Assembly: GCA_026261815.1 (NCBI GenBank)
Contig: JAMPIT010000379.1
Coordinates: 22,353,001-22,417,000, forward strand
Direction of reading: 5' to 3'
DNA: 64,000 nt
Source: Monarcha castaneiventris obscurior
Taxonomy: Eukaryota; Chordata; Aves; Passeriformes; Monarchidae
The notes under the pieces are model-generated. The model had not been told where the DNA came from. It worked only from the letters and a program-made list of their open reading frames with translations, and ran no database searches. Of this stretch, positions 49,301 to 63,493 are shown one piece after another. Both the position numbers and the translations under genes were made by a program. How positions within the stretch are numbered: the first letter of the stretch is position 1; every line of letters starts with the position of its first letter.

Positions 49301-51730
49301 AACATTACATCCAGTGTCTGATTGCCCCTCTGATTTAGTCTTTATTTCCACCTTGTGCAATGCAACTTGTAGCCATCAGGGGAGCCATTAAGTGTGGCAA
49401 AGGCAGAACAGCCCTTGAGCAAATGAATAAGGGGGAAGGGAGAAGGTCACAGGAAAGAGCTGGGAGAATAATGTTCTTGCCTGGGGTGACAATGATTTAA
49501 CAGGGAACATATTTTCTACTTGTAGTCAAATAGCCCCATTATTCATAACAATTTCCATCAAGAGTCATGATTGTCTCCAGGGCATCCTGAATTTAAACTG
49601 ACCCAAATAACTTAGTGCAATTGAAACTCAGGTTTAAACCAGCCCAAGATGAGTTGTCTGAGTCCAGTACAGGTAGGGTCTTATTACTGGCTTAGTTTCC
49701 ATCCTTTTGGCTTTGCATATGATTAGATTTCTCCAATTAGGCAACAATTATTCAGTGCCTCTTTGCTTTAGAGAGCAGACTTGCCCTGAGTACCACAATG
49801 TTACTGTAAAAAGCTCCTGAGAGTGAAAAAGGACAGCCTTCTGTAAGTGCTTGCTCTTTTTCTCAAGGCTGCACAGAAGTGTATTTGTGACTGCAAGGTT
49901 GATAGTAGCCCACCTTCAATTCCTTGGCCAGTGCTCAGTGAGCATTCATACTCGCTCAGGCTAGCTTTTTATCCTACTGACATTGGGTAGTTTTTACATT
50001 TTCAGTTGCCACCACTGAAGGGGAGAGTCCCAAGTGATTCTGTATTTCAGTATACATTATCCAAGTACGACATATTTCAGTCCACATGGCAAAATGAAGC
50101 ACCATCACAAACTTTAACAAGTCATAAGAGAGGTAAAATGTGTATGACTACAATGATTTTTAAAGCAAAAGTCGCCACTGAAAGATATACAATGGTGAAT
50201 ATTCACTGTGATAGTCTCAGTTACATCATGTTGTATATCCACAGAGTAGCAGAAAAATATTGGAAAATATATTTCACTAGCCCAAAACTTGTGCATCTCT
50301 ATTCTTGTGTTCCCTATTAGCATGGAGATGAGAATGGCTGTAAACTCAAAAAGATTGTGATTGTTTTTCTTATTTTATCTCAAGTTTGATTTCACAAGGG
50401 ACGAAAAAAAAAGATACTGCGTGTAAAGAACTAAGATAAAATTATTATTTTTATACTGACACTTTTCTCTGAGGCTATAAACTATTTTAGGCACTAAATC
50501 TGCCTGACTTTAAAAACACTGCCCAAACTACAGAATATAAATATGTATTAATATATCAAATATTCAACAGCCAGCAGTGTGGAACATGTTGTATGGGGAA
50601 GCCTTTCCCTCTGGCTGATATATACATTATTTTTCACATCGACAGATAAATAAAGCTAATACGTTTGTCCACAGTAAGCTATTAAGAAAACCTGGTTGTG
50701 AAGATACTAATATCCATTCTAAATGGTATGTGAGTTCAATTTATAAAAGCAATACCCTTATGGCTTAACATGTGACCTCAATTTTGAAGACTTTTCCATC
50801 CAGAGGAAAAAAAAAAGAAACCCTAGAAACTGAATTTCAAATGACAAACAAACTGTAAAAATACAAAGTTGTTTTGTACATGGACATATACTCTTTCTTC
50901 CAAAGACTATTTTATTTCATTTTTCATGTGATGTAGATAGATGTTTTCTAATTAAATTCATATCAAACTGAAATGTAAATCTGCACAAGACTTCTATTAT
51001 AGTCCTTTTACCAACAAGACAGTATCCCAAAGGCAAACTTACAATTAATCAGAAATATTACACACATACAAAATACCCATAACTTTCTGTTCGATGTATG
51101 CAGAATTTGCACTTTCATTATTCTGTTCATTTGTACCACCACGTGATGCATCCAAACAGCTGACATGCTGCAAATTGTAGAGTAAAATTCTTACTCTACA
51201 CAGCATACAGAAAGAAAAAAAAAAAAGAAAAATAGCTTTGTCTTTATTTATTATCCTTTCCAGACAGGACAGAATTTTGAAGATGCTATTTCTCCAGTCA
51301 GTCATAAAAGAAGATTCTTTCTTTCTCTGACCTTATTACAATACAGCAGAACTGAGCATACACATTACATATGCACTTACATAAGCACCTTATATGTATA
51401 TATATGCTATATTGAGAGTATATATGGACCTAAATATAAATCACAGGAATACTCTTACCCAAATAAAGGTGCCACATTTTCCAGTCTAAAAAATCATATA
51501 TAGTTGCTTGACATTATCTCAACTGCCACTGGCACTAAAATTTGGTAGTCTGGTGGTTATTTTAGAAAGGAAGTTTTGCCAAAAGATGGATGGAGCACCT
51601 TTGAAAAATGAAGAACAAAACTAATTTTTTGTCAGTTTAAATAAAAATGTATCATATAGAGCATATTCATTTTCTATATGAACTTAGTGAATCGATTTTT
51701 TACACACTATTTTAAACAATTATTTTTCAA

Positions 51731-51746
51731 TTATATATATATATTT
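51731..51746. repeat. (TA)n microsatellite
   Basis: A run of TA units follows TTTTTCAAT in intron 4. Other short TATA-rich patches lie at about 51395-51422 and 51850-51870. Confidence 0.75.
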
Positions 51747-53411
51747 AGGCTTTTTCACTATGACAAAAATACAGTGACATAAAAATGTCTTCTTTCACTC
51801 TACTAATACATAACACACAAAATAAACTCCTTTCCAGTAGGCTTAGTGAGATATACATATGTATATATATGCAGACAGAATGGGAGGTACAGACTGTTTG
51901 TTATACACAAAGTAGGTACTAATTACTCTGTGCATAATTTAGGATACCTACACCCATACGTGTATATTTTTGATAAACTATTCTATTTTAAAAAGATGAA
52001 CAGATTAGTGTGAAATTTAAACTTGCTTGCTTGAAATTTGACAAGGGCACATTCCTACAGAGCAAGGCTGTCTTCAGGTGACTCAGATCCTTTATGAGAT
52101 ACGATGAGAATATTCGAGTTTAGCGGTGTGTAAGTCCTTCCTGGCAGTGCTTTACTGTTTCTGCATGCTGTCGGCATAATTTCTTTTAAAATACACTTCA
52201 GCCTATAATTTAGAACGTAAAGACATGCAAAAGATAAGAATTTCTGACTTACTACTTAGATCTGTCACCAAGCACATTGTACAACTTTCAGTAAATTGCT
52301 TGAAATGGGTGGAATTAATTACTTTAGGTATTCTTAAATTTCTTTCTATAAAAAGCGTGGATATAAGAATATTTCCACTTTTTCTCACAGTTTCAATCAC
52401 TAGTACTGAAAAAATTTGAAAACTATTCTGACTAGGGAATCAATACCGACTTGCCCAAAGACAGACAAGTGAAGCAGCTGGAGATGATCCTAGGGGAGGT
52501 AGAGAAGACATAAGAGTTTGCTTCAGTATGATGGTATGTGTTCCTTCTGAAAATATAATGCTTATGGCTTTATTTCATGCTTTGAGGAAACCCTGCTGTG
52601 ACAGGGAACCTAGCAAACTAAACAAACTCCTACATTTACATTGAATCTCTAACTCCTGGGATCAACTTCATCATTCCAGTCCACTACTGAATTTGTATAT
52701 TATTCTCAAATGGCATTTTCATTCTGTTAGTAATAAATTCATATTGATTAACAGATGGAAAAGTTTTATTTTGGGTGTTTTCATGGTCATCTTTAGACAA
52801 TAACTATCAGAAATAAATTCAAATTTTAATGGAATTTTGCATTTGCTGGAAAAGGTCTTCATACTAGAAATGCTGCAAATACTGTAACAGCCTTACGTAT
52901 TTATACTCTTTCCTATCTTTTCTTTGTTTCTATTTTTAATTTTAGTGGGAAGAATAAGCTAGAGAAATAATTAAAACTGCTTTTGGAAGGCTGTGAAAAT
53001 GAACACATGCTGGGGTTGAAGATTTGGATATGTGCACAAGAAGAGCATGAGCTCGGTTCTCAGCTATCCTCCATGGTCTGGTCCCTGTGGGTCATTCCTG
53101 TGAAGGGACTGTACATTTTTCTACCACTGCTAAGTGGCACTCTGGGTGAGAATAAATGTAAGAGAGCCTTAATTGTACATGAGGCCATATTAAAATTGAA
53201 CCCCTGTTTTAACAAAAAATAGTAGGGTTTGCCTCTAAGCCACTTAGATAAAGAGCTGGTTTGTTAATATGGTGGCTTTTTGTGTTTTATTTTTATTCAT
53301 TTATCCCTATGTCCTGTGTGTCCTCCTATGAAGAAATATTTGTAAATGCTAGGAAGAAGGTCAAAGTCATAATGCAAATATTCACAATAGATGTAATCTG
53401 TCACGGGCCAG

Positions 53412-53610
53412 AAATCATAGAAGCATAGAATGGTTTGGTTTGGAAGGGGCCTTGAAGACCATTCAGTTCCAACTCCCCTGCCATGGGCAGGGACACTTTC
53501 CACTAGATCAGGTTGCTCAGAGCCCCATCCAGCCTGGCCTTGAACACTTCCAGGGATGGGGCATCCACAGCTTCTCTGGGCAACCTCTTCTAGCATGTCA
53601 TCACCTTTTA
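53412..53610 (-). mobile_element. CR1 LINE 3' end fragment
   Basis: AAATCATAGAAGCATAGAAT, TGGTTTGGTTTGGAAGGGGC, CTGCCATGGGCAGGGACACT, CCAGCCTGGCCTTGAACACT and GGATGGGGCATCCACAGCTT form a classic antisense avian CR1 tail. It is about 200 bp and 5'-truncated, and among the better-preserved copies in the window. Confidence 0.92.
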
Positions 53611-54299
53611 GAAATCTGAAAGAGTCCTAGAGATCGCCAAAATCCCCTAAATCCTACAACAGAATGCACATAGAATTTAATTTATGTGTAAATCTTATGT
53701 TGGCTAAATTTTTGTTAGATAAATTTTTTACCCTGTATCAGTTAAATTACTGAGAGTAATTATAATACCCTCTAAATTAAATCACATTAAACCCATCAAA
53801 ACCAGGTTATTATTATTAGCACACCATTGTATCTTAACACAGACATAGGACTTCGAGAGTTTTGAAACAGTGACAATGGTTTGTATATATATATAAAGTT
53901 TTTATATGAACAATTCTTCCTTCACTGTTATTTTGCTTTTTTAATTCACATTAAGAAATAAAAAGTCAAGATGGATTTGTCCATGGTTTGGGATTTTTTT
54001 CATTAAACTGGTGATAAAAAGAAATGGGAATTTTGAATCCTAATTGGCAAAGTGATTAGAAGAAAAAAAATCATTAGAAGTTCTCTGATCTGAAAAGAAG
54101 ACAAGTTTTCTAAGAAGTCTGCTGACTTCAAAGGGAAACCTGATCCAAGGTGTACCATATTTTAAATTGCAACAGCTTCAAACTGGGGATCATGTATACA
54201 GAGAAAGTGACAGAAAGACAAATCTGCTACTTTGGTTTTACTTTGCTAAAATTTACTCATATGAAATGCTCTGATCTATTGGACAATCTGCTGCTAAGA

Positions 54300-54930
54300 T
54301 CCTAGGATTCTGTATCCATACAGCTGTATGTCCCTCTAGCTGGAGGGACCACTGTATGTCCCTCTAGAACTCGGGGAATATGGTCAGTGACTCTTGGCAC
54401 GTGTTGGCATGGAGATGATTGAGCCCCTGCCATGGAGGGGCAGCCTCCAGGATGACAGATTGCAGAGGGCAGAGCAAAGGGTGCTGGAGAGGACAAGATG
54501 GTCAGGCAGCCAAGCCATACTCCTGGGCCTCCCAGCAGAAGGAAGCCTATGCAAGAATTTGCTTAGAGAGGAAGAAGAAGGCAGTTCATTGTCCCTGGCA
54601 AAGTTCAGGACAGATTGGACATGAGAATGTAGGCCAGGGCAATCAAGTCAATCCTGGCACGCTTCCCCTTCTCTGAATTAGGAGCTCAGCAGGACCCCAG
54701 CCTGGGGGGACAGCAGTTGGCCCCAGCAGGAAGAAGGGACAATGCCAGAGGTTCCATGTTTGATGGCTCTCAGACCAGAGCTTTCCACTGGGAAAGCAGA
54801 GAGCTGAACACAGAGTCATTGGAGGCACAGTTTTCCATAGCTGCTCTGCCACATCCCACACAAAGGCAGGTTGGGACCATTATCTCTGCACCTCTGCCAG
54901 CCACTATAGCCAGCCCTGCCAGTGTCACAA
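54300..54930. other. GC-richer unidentified block in intron 4
   Basis: About 630 bases stand out by higher G+C from AT-rich flanks. The left edge has CTGTATGTCCCTCTAG twice, 32 bases apart, with a palindromic CCCTCTAGCTGGAGGG overlapping the first copy. The rest is purine-rich with open frames on both strands, none of which I recognise. Possible identities are an unrecognised transposon or LTR fragment, a retrocopy or a regulatory island. Confidence 0.35.
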
Positions 54931-57186
54931 GTGATCATTAAAAACAAAAACCAGCTAAGGAGTGACAGTTGATTATATATGTATTTTAGTTGCTAACTTT
55001 TCCTGAAGCTCAGGCCCAAATATTTTTGCTGCTTCTGATAGCACTGCTAGCTGGAGCGCAGCTAACAACATTAATTCCATGTCACTACCAGATCTTCAGC
55101 ATCCTGAATAATCAGTGGTAATTCCATTTCCTCATAATTACACAGTATCAATTTCTGAACTGCATCACAAGAAAGGTGCTCTGTATGATTCTTAGAAACG
55201 GGAAACTAAAAGTATGTTTACACCTTACCATACTACCAATTATGCATTCAAAATTTCAGAGATGCAACCCACTCATGAATTACCATATTCAGACCAATAC
55301 AAGTGTTTGTCCTGCCATACCAAGAAGGGCAGGGAACAGCCTATAACTTTTCTGACTGCTGTACTGAACTGCTCCCAAAACAGCCATCTCTAGGGCTGAC
55401 ATAGATTTCTTTTGACTCCGGCTAGTGCTGGTATTTTGAAGTTCTTATCACTTCAGTTCTCCTCTAATCTAAAATGGCACGATTCAACATCCCTGATGGA
55501 AGTTATCTAGCTACTCAACACTGTAATACAAATGTCTCTACTTGCACCTCTCACAGCAAGAGATGAGAAACAGGTATTTCAGAATATGATTCATCTAGTT
55601 TGTTTTAGACACCTACTTCAGGATGCAACAAGCCTTACCCAGGAAGACAATATATCTCTCCTACAACTCTAAAGGGACTCCATGAGATTAACTCAGATAT
55701 AAACATCAACATATGGTCAGATTAATTCCTCCCCCTCAAGTCTTCAGGCTTTGACTTGGGTCTTTTCATTTAAGTCACTGGCAAAACATTAATTATAGAA
55801 GTACAGGATATGGACTTAAGTGATATATGTACAAACCCAGGAAGTACTTATCATAGACTGACTTGAAGGAGAGATTTAAATCTGTCCACTAGGAAAAAAA
55901 AACAAACAAAAACCCAGACAAAAAATGTTACTTTAACTTATCTGGGTTTTTTTTTTATTTTTCTGCTTTCATCTTTTTTTCACAACCTGATGTTTTAGCT
56001 GTATATGTTTCCAGATTTTGGTGTTAGCTGCTCAGCACTTTTTGGAACCCAAACAGTTAGGAAGTCTAAATATAGATTAAAACCATTTTGGCCTCAGGAA
56101 CATATGGTTTGGGCATTTTGAAGTGAAGAATTGTCAGGAAAAGCACAAATTATACTCTAGACTTGAGAACACTAATATTGTAGAAAATCTTTCATTAGCT
56201 AATCATATACTATTCTTAAAATTCAGATATAGTATTATCTTATATTTTAGGGTTATCTACATCTTTCTACTTTTTCAACATCTATTACATTTCTGCTTAA
56301 TAAATAAATATGTAATTAAGGATGTAATTACTGTAAAATTCTTGTCTTGTTCTCTCAGGAAACCATGACAACATCCATATTAATTAGCAGCATGATTTTT
56401 TACATTCTGTTTGCCCCTAAAAAGGCAGGGGAAATGAGATGGCAATGCAGTAATAATATTCTATAGAGCATCTTTAGTATTTCCTAAATCTGCTGTCTTG
56501 AAGAAAAAGTCTCCATTAAGTGGCCCTAGCAACAGAGACTTGAGGAACCCTGGATCACATGGCAGTCAGAATGCTAAGCCTGTTACCTGCTTTAAATGAC
56601 TGAAATGTCCCTTTCTGTCTAAAGGGAGAATTTTACGTTCATGGATAATGCCTCTTTCCTAAATTACTGCTACTAGGAGACCAGACTTAAAAGAGAAATT
56701 AATAATTTCAAGCCATTCATTCTTTAGATGATTTTTTAGTTGTAAACTATTTTTGACTTATTCGCAATAATAAAAGGGATTTTCTCACTCTCTTTTTTTT
56801 TTGTTTTTAACTCAACATGTTTGAGATATGGGTTTTTACAAGCTTTCCATGGCAAATAATCTTTCAAGAAGCTGAAATTTAGTCTGGTATGAAATCTCAT
56901 GGCTCATAAGGCAGTTGCTCTATTTATTAGCATTAGTTTTATTACTATTAGTTTGTATCACACATTTTAAAGAAATATTGCCTTTTTGTAGACTGATGGT
57001 AAACTATTATGTAAATGCATAGAGGATAAGAATAAAAAGAACTGGAACATGTTATTTTTTTCCATTTTTTTCCCCATTCCCTAAAACTTTCTGAAACATG
57101 CAAGAATTATATGAAACTCTCTCAGATTCAGTACTCAAAATCTGCTTAGTTTCTTTCTAAAAGGAGAAAAGATTAAGGTAGGAGTA

Positions 57187-57212
57187 TTTATTTATTTGTT
57201 TGTTTGTTTGTT
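57187..57212. repeat. (TTTA/TTTG)n tetranucleotide repeat
   Basis: Three TTTA-like units are followed by four or more TTTG units. This is a simple repeat in intron 4. Confidence 0.8.
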
Positions 57213-60200
57213 GTATATGTAGTGTTAGGGGTTTTTTTGTGTGTGAGAGGTTGTGGGGTCATAAAAATAATCATGAAGGGGCTGGCCCAGATTTTATGTT
57301 TGAACTCATTTAAAATAAATCTATTTGCCTGAACAAAAATGGCTTTGAAATACTCTTTTCTCATATACTGCAAGGGGAACATGAGAATGACCAAAAGAGA
57401 AAAAGAAGCCAAAACCTCCAACACTGTTAGTTTCAACTTATTAATCACTTTAACAAACATTTTTCAAGTAAATTTCACATTTTTCAATCGAAATTTCCTC
57501 ATGTAAACTCATTTCTCCTGACATACTAATATGAGGTTCTGATAAAATGAATCCATTTTGGGAGATAAACCTGACTTCATTGTTGCATAAACAGCTGTTT
57601 GAGACAAAGACATCTTTAAAATTTAAAAAAAAAAAGAAAAAAAAAAAAAGACAGTTCTTTTTCAGTGACTGTAGGTGCAAATGCTGCCAAAATTGCCTGC
57701 AAGGACCCATGCTGCCTTTCAGCTAGATGTTTCCTTGGCAGCAAAGTCGATGTAACAGACAATGTGAACTTTCCTCATTTATTTCCATGCAAAGTCAGCC
57801 AGATCTGCTTTAACACTTTTCATTAGCAGTTTAAGATAGGCCGGCTGATTGCAAACTGAGGCAGATGGCAAATGAAAGCAAGCAAGCAGGTTCTGCTGGC
57901 CCTGGTATGTGGGAAATAACCTCCAGTTGCAGTTTGAATGGATAGCTGAGTTTGCAACATCCCTAACTACTCCATATAGGCTTGCAATGATCTATGTTTA
58001 CCTATGCCACGATGGAAGCAATATGCAATTTAGTGGCTCGAGCTGTGCTGCCTTTTTGGTTTGCAACCTGCATCAGGACCATCTCTGGCAATTAAGCTAC
58101 AGTTTAAATATCACCTTGCTTCTATAGACATGAAAAGCACAATGTAAAATGTGCATCTTAGTCTACAATCCCACTGCTTTAATTAAGAATATCACAAAGT
58201 CAATTCTTTTAACATATTCCTCAGCCTCTCTTTCAGTTTGCATAATAGGGCATATAGAAATGTTAGGCCAAGATGGAAGCTGAGAGTTTGATATTGCACG
58301 TTGAGAGCCCCTGGGATGTATTAAAAGCATGTAGTCAAGCACATCTGGAACATGGGGCTGGATTCATCCACAAGACTGCTTTCACTAACTGCCAGTTTTA
58401 AACAGATTTCCTTTTTAAAAACATGCAAATGAAGTGCTTTCCTCCAAGCCAAAAGGGTGTTCCATGAAAGCAAAATCCTCCCCAAAAATTATAAAAATGA
58501 GGTCAGTACTTTGCCAACAGTTAACATTTTCCATCATCTGGCTTCCAGCCAGTAGATGGGGTCCGGCAAACAGATCCTCTTCTATCTGCATAGTCCTATG
58601 TCCAATGACTGAGTCCTCACAAGCAGCCAGGGCCATTTTTGATTTTTTGGATCATTTCCCACCTCTTCAATAGCTGAAAGGGATCTTTCTATTCTCAAGT
58701 GCAACTTTGCATACCATGATAGTATTTTTAAGGATACATTTTATATGTCAGACACTGGATATCTGAGAGTTATGATTTTAGGTAAGATCTTGGAGTGACT
58801 GGATATGGGACAGGGGCACACCAGCAAGTATAATTCAGGAAGGTTTGGAAAATTAAAGGACAGAGGAAGTTCTATCAGCACAAAAAGCACTTACTGATAA
58901 GAGAAAGACTGGTTTCCTTTTAAATACTGAAGACTATGTTGTTTAGTGACAGAAAGCATTACTGGTGTTAATTGATTCCTGAATTAAATTGGATTTCAGG
59001 GAAAATGGTGAAATTAAAAGAATCAATCGTTATTCCATATGCCCACAACTTGCAAAGCTCTTTGAAATATTATCCTGGCATCTTCATCATTGTGTAATAC
59101 TATAAATGCAATAGTTGGGTTTTGTCATCTTTTATAATATTGCTAATTCTCTTCTTTTGCACTCAAGTAGTTTCAATTTAAAATGGAAGTTGTACTTCCT
59201 TAACCTTACAATTATATATAAACAAGGCTGCAACTCAACAGTCTCGGTCTCTTTATCCTGTAAACAAGATATGACAGAGGCCCATAAAATATGAATGGAA
59301 TAGATAATATTATTAGAAAAATACTTCCTTATAATACAAGCATCCATCTGCCTACAAAGAAATCAGAAGGAAGTAGTATTTCACATCTGCTTAAACTATA
59401 GGACATATTGTCACAGGATGTTGTGGATACCAAATGCTTACATGAGTTCAAAAAGAGATTACACCGATTAATGAAAGGAAATCCCTCATAGGCTACTAAA
59501 CACAAAAATATGGCCTGTGCCTCAGAAATTCAATGAGCCACAGATCACTGGAAGCAAAGAGGGAATATGCTGGGGTTTTACTGCCATATGTCTACCCTGC
59601 TCTTATACTCTTCCTTAGGTATCTGTTAATAGCTATTAATTGAAGACAGAATATTTTGTAGGATAACCTTTGATCTGAACCCATGTTTGCAATTCTCTGT
59701 TTACAAGCATATACACAAGTACTATAAAATAAAAATACAAGTAAGATATTAATCTTTTACACAGTTATCCTAGCACAGAACTAGAAAATAAGCATGTCAC
59801 AACTGCAAGGTCACACTGCTTGGTTATAGATCAAATTTGATAATTGCTTATTAAAAACATACATAATCAATTAAGAGCACTATGCTTTATAAATTTAAAG
59901 CCATGCTAACATTGTAATACAGAGCTTCCTTTGATCTGAAATGTTTGGCTTCCTTTATACCAAGCCACAGCATGAGCACTGTTCAAGACACAGAGCTCCC
60001 TTAGGAGATGGTTTTCACAACTCCACTGGTTCACATTTCCAGCAGCATATATCTCCTGCACTGTGTCAACCACACTGGCAGCCAAAAGAAATTTACTACA
60101 AGTTGATCTATGCAGTTCAGAGATCAGGATTTTCATAAATTTTTCCTGGCTGCCAGCACAGTGCCCACAGCAGAATCTATGCACTAACTGGAGTCCAAGT

Positions 60201-61402
60201 ACATTACACAAGACACTGTATTTGCATCAGGTCCAAGAAGCTTTTACTTGGCAATCTACAAACAGCATGGTACTAAGTGACAGGTTTGTTTGCTTGTTTT
60301 CTTGTTATTGCCTGCAAACTTGAATAATTTTTTGAACGCTGGAGAGTTAACAAAAAAATAAACAAAACTGAATTCTTGAGTTTTTGAATTTGTTTTCCCA
60401 AAAACAGAATTTTATGCATACACACGTTACAAGTATTCCACATGTATGTAAGTACTATGTATTAATATTCTCCTTACATGTCGCTGTACACTAAAACCAT
60501 CTATTACTTCTGAAATGGAGTTTCACTTATTATTTATCATATGTTCTTTGATGGAAGAATGGTTTTCTGCAGAATTTCAGTATGGTACACTAGCTACCTT
60601 GGTAAATTTGCTACAGAGTTAAAAAATAATGTATTTTAGTTTGACTTCTATTTCTCTTGCTGATATGAATATGAAGATAACAGTATCAAATTACCACTAC
60701 CAATCTATTGTGTTTATCTACACTTCATTTTTTGCCAAATATTTTCTGCTGCTGGAAGACGTAGTTCTATGGTCACATTTTATCCAGTAATTGGTACATT
60801 ACTTATCATGTCTAATGTGCTTGAAAACTGAGCTACCAAGAAATCCTTGTTTTCCCCAAGCACTACTTCTAAATCTTGCCCTGTTTTAAAAAGCTGCACT
60901 TGTGCAAGTAGGTCAATCTTAAATTAATCTAGTTAAAAGTAGTGCACTCTCCATTTAAACTGGTTTAACACTCCCTTAAATAGGTTTAGATGCATTCAGT
61001 AACTTCCCAGAAAAAATAACTGCTTTAAAAAAGGTTTAAACTAACTTAAGTACAAGTAGACAGACAAATGTGAAATCAGTTTTGATAAACCAGAGCAATA
61101 AGGCTAATATGAATGCCCCTTTCAGTTTTAGTACAGAAAGACAGGATATAAGACAGGATTTTTTTTTGCAAGCTGCTAGAAAATTTACAGACACAGTACC
61201 TATCCAAGATGCTCCTTGGCAGTGACTTTGAATTCTATCACAGTCATTTGAAATATTGCCATTGAAGAAAATACTTTGAAAAAAGATTTTTGTCAAGAGT
61301 TTTGACAGTACAGTATCTCCAAAGTACTGCCACTCCTAGGAAGAAGTCATTGTCCTGTTTTGGATTCAGACACATCTTTCATTATCCATAAATTTTTAAT
61401 TT

Positions 61403-61420
61403 AAAAAAAAAAAAAAAAAA
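61403..61420. repeat. Poly(A) run, 18 bases
   Basis: An uninterrupted A18 run in intron 4, with no flanking retrocopy recognised. Confidence 0.8.
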
Positions 61421-63450
61421 GAGATGATATATATCACCTAAATGGATTGGAGTCATGGGAACAAGGAAATCTCTCCCAAGTCTCAAGACTGGTATATTAA
61501 GATTTCTTCCTCTTCCTTTTTTTCTTTACTTTTTTTCTTTACAGTTCTTAATTTCAGAAGGAAATAAGGATCTAAAATTTTTCTTAATAAGTGCTGATTT
61601 TTCAGATATCTATTTATGCAACTTGATTTCCATCTCCTGTTTATTCCTTTACTTTTTTACAGCTTCAACATTTTCCTGTAAAATCACATCCATTTTGAAT
61701 TTGCTGTTGCTGAACAATGTTTCTTCTTCTGCTGTATTTGCCAAGTGTTACTAGAATAACCTGAGTTCTAATTGAGACTGCCTAGGAGCACAAGATACTT
61801 TGTAAGGTGCATGAAGAAACCATTCTGCTGCAAGTAATTTACAAAGCTAAGGCTCTTATCTCACCTAACTACAGATGGGCAGATCATAGAGGAAACGGAG
61901 TCTACTGTATGTGAAACAGCCTACTCCTACAGGAATTTGAAAAGTAGTTGTCCTAAATGAGAAAACAGAAGATAGAGCTGACTGAAGGAAGGCTACCGTC
62001 CAATGCCTACACTTTGTATAAAGTATTGAAAGGATACCACTCCCTTTCCTTATTAAAAAAAAGAAAACATCAAAAAGAGAAAAAAAACGGCATCATATAT
62101 TATCCTCCAATTTTTCCCTCATTCCCCAGCAGAAGAAATTCTGTCCTTGTTTCCACTGCTTCCCTGTGATGCTAAGTCTATTGTCCTTCTTTCTGGCAAT
62201 ACCTCTAGGATCACCTGCAGCACCACGGATGGAAATTCAGAGAAAAGACCTCCACAACTCAGCTGGAGTTGAGGTTCCAGCTGTACTCTGCTTACGGGGT
62301 ATTATGAAAGCAAAGAAATATATCATTGTAGAAAGCCTGTGAGTGTAAAACTGTATGACAGGAGGCTTTTTCCTGAGTGACGGGCCCATTAGTCTTCACT
62401 CCTACAACAGCCTCATTCACTCTTCAGAATGAGGGAGGAGTCAAAGCACAGATCTCTTCCCAGAACAGGATTGATAAAATAGCATACCATTGAAGTGAGA
62501 ACAAAGGAGAGCAGCAATGCACTGTGCAGATGATGTATTTCTATTGCAATTGTCCTTTGAGTCTAGAGAATTATTAAACCAAAGCAAAATACAAGAAAAT
62601 CGACCAAACGTGATAAGAAAAAAACCCACCAAATCAACCAAAAGCCTGAAGTATGAAGACACTGCAATTAACTAGTCAGAATAAACTGCTGTAGTAATTA
62701 ACTACACTCAGAATACTGATTTTGTATATGATTCCTTATTTGGAATGAAAATTACTTTAAAAAGACAACAGTGAAAGCATTTGAAATGGTACGCAAATTG
62801 TTTAAGTTAAAGGAGAATGAGACTGCCACAAGTTTGCTCACTTTCATACAAGGTGTGGAACTGCTCCAAAAGAGTTCTCCCTATTTAAATTGATATCCTG
62901 ACTTCAATGTACACATATGAAAGCATTTCAGTAAGTTGTCTCTCTTTTCTGAGGTGGGTGGCATGTAAATTGTTTTCATTAGAACAGCACAAGGTGAAGA
63001 ATGAGGCTAGAACTTTTCAAAAGGACCTTTGCATTCTTGCTGCTAAGTAAACAAGTTGGTCTGTCTTTTTGAATCTCTCTGGAATACTGGAACAGGAATC
63101 AGAGAAAATCAGCCACTTGGGGTGAGAGTTTGTTTGAAAATAAAAATAAATCACCAAATCTTTTTCCCATTCTACCGGATTTTGAATAATACTACATGAA
63201 GGTGACTATTGGACTATTGGAGTAATGAATCTTAAAATTGATACTCATCTGGGAAAAATGACTCATAGCTAGGATCATAAATATATTTTTCAGCCTTCTG
63301 CTTTTCAGTGTTCTGAGACTCAGCTCAAAATTATAGGATGCCTAAGAGAACTGTAAGTCTTTCTTTCACGTCAATCCTAAATGGCATGCTTGTCTTCTTT
63401 TTCCCCTGGAAATTTTTTCCAGGAACAAAAAACCCTCCAAAATATCCCAA

Positions 63451-63493
63451 AACAAAATGAAAACAAAAACAACAAAACAAAACAAAACCAAAC
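63451..63493. repeat. A/C-rich (CAAAA)n tract
   Basis: Imperfect AACAAAA units, becoming regular CAAAA pentamers at the right end. Low-complexity sequence in intron 4. Confidence 0.75.
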
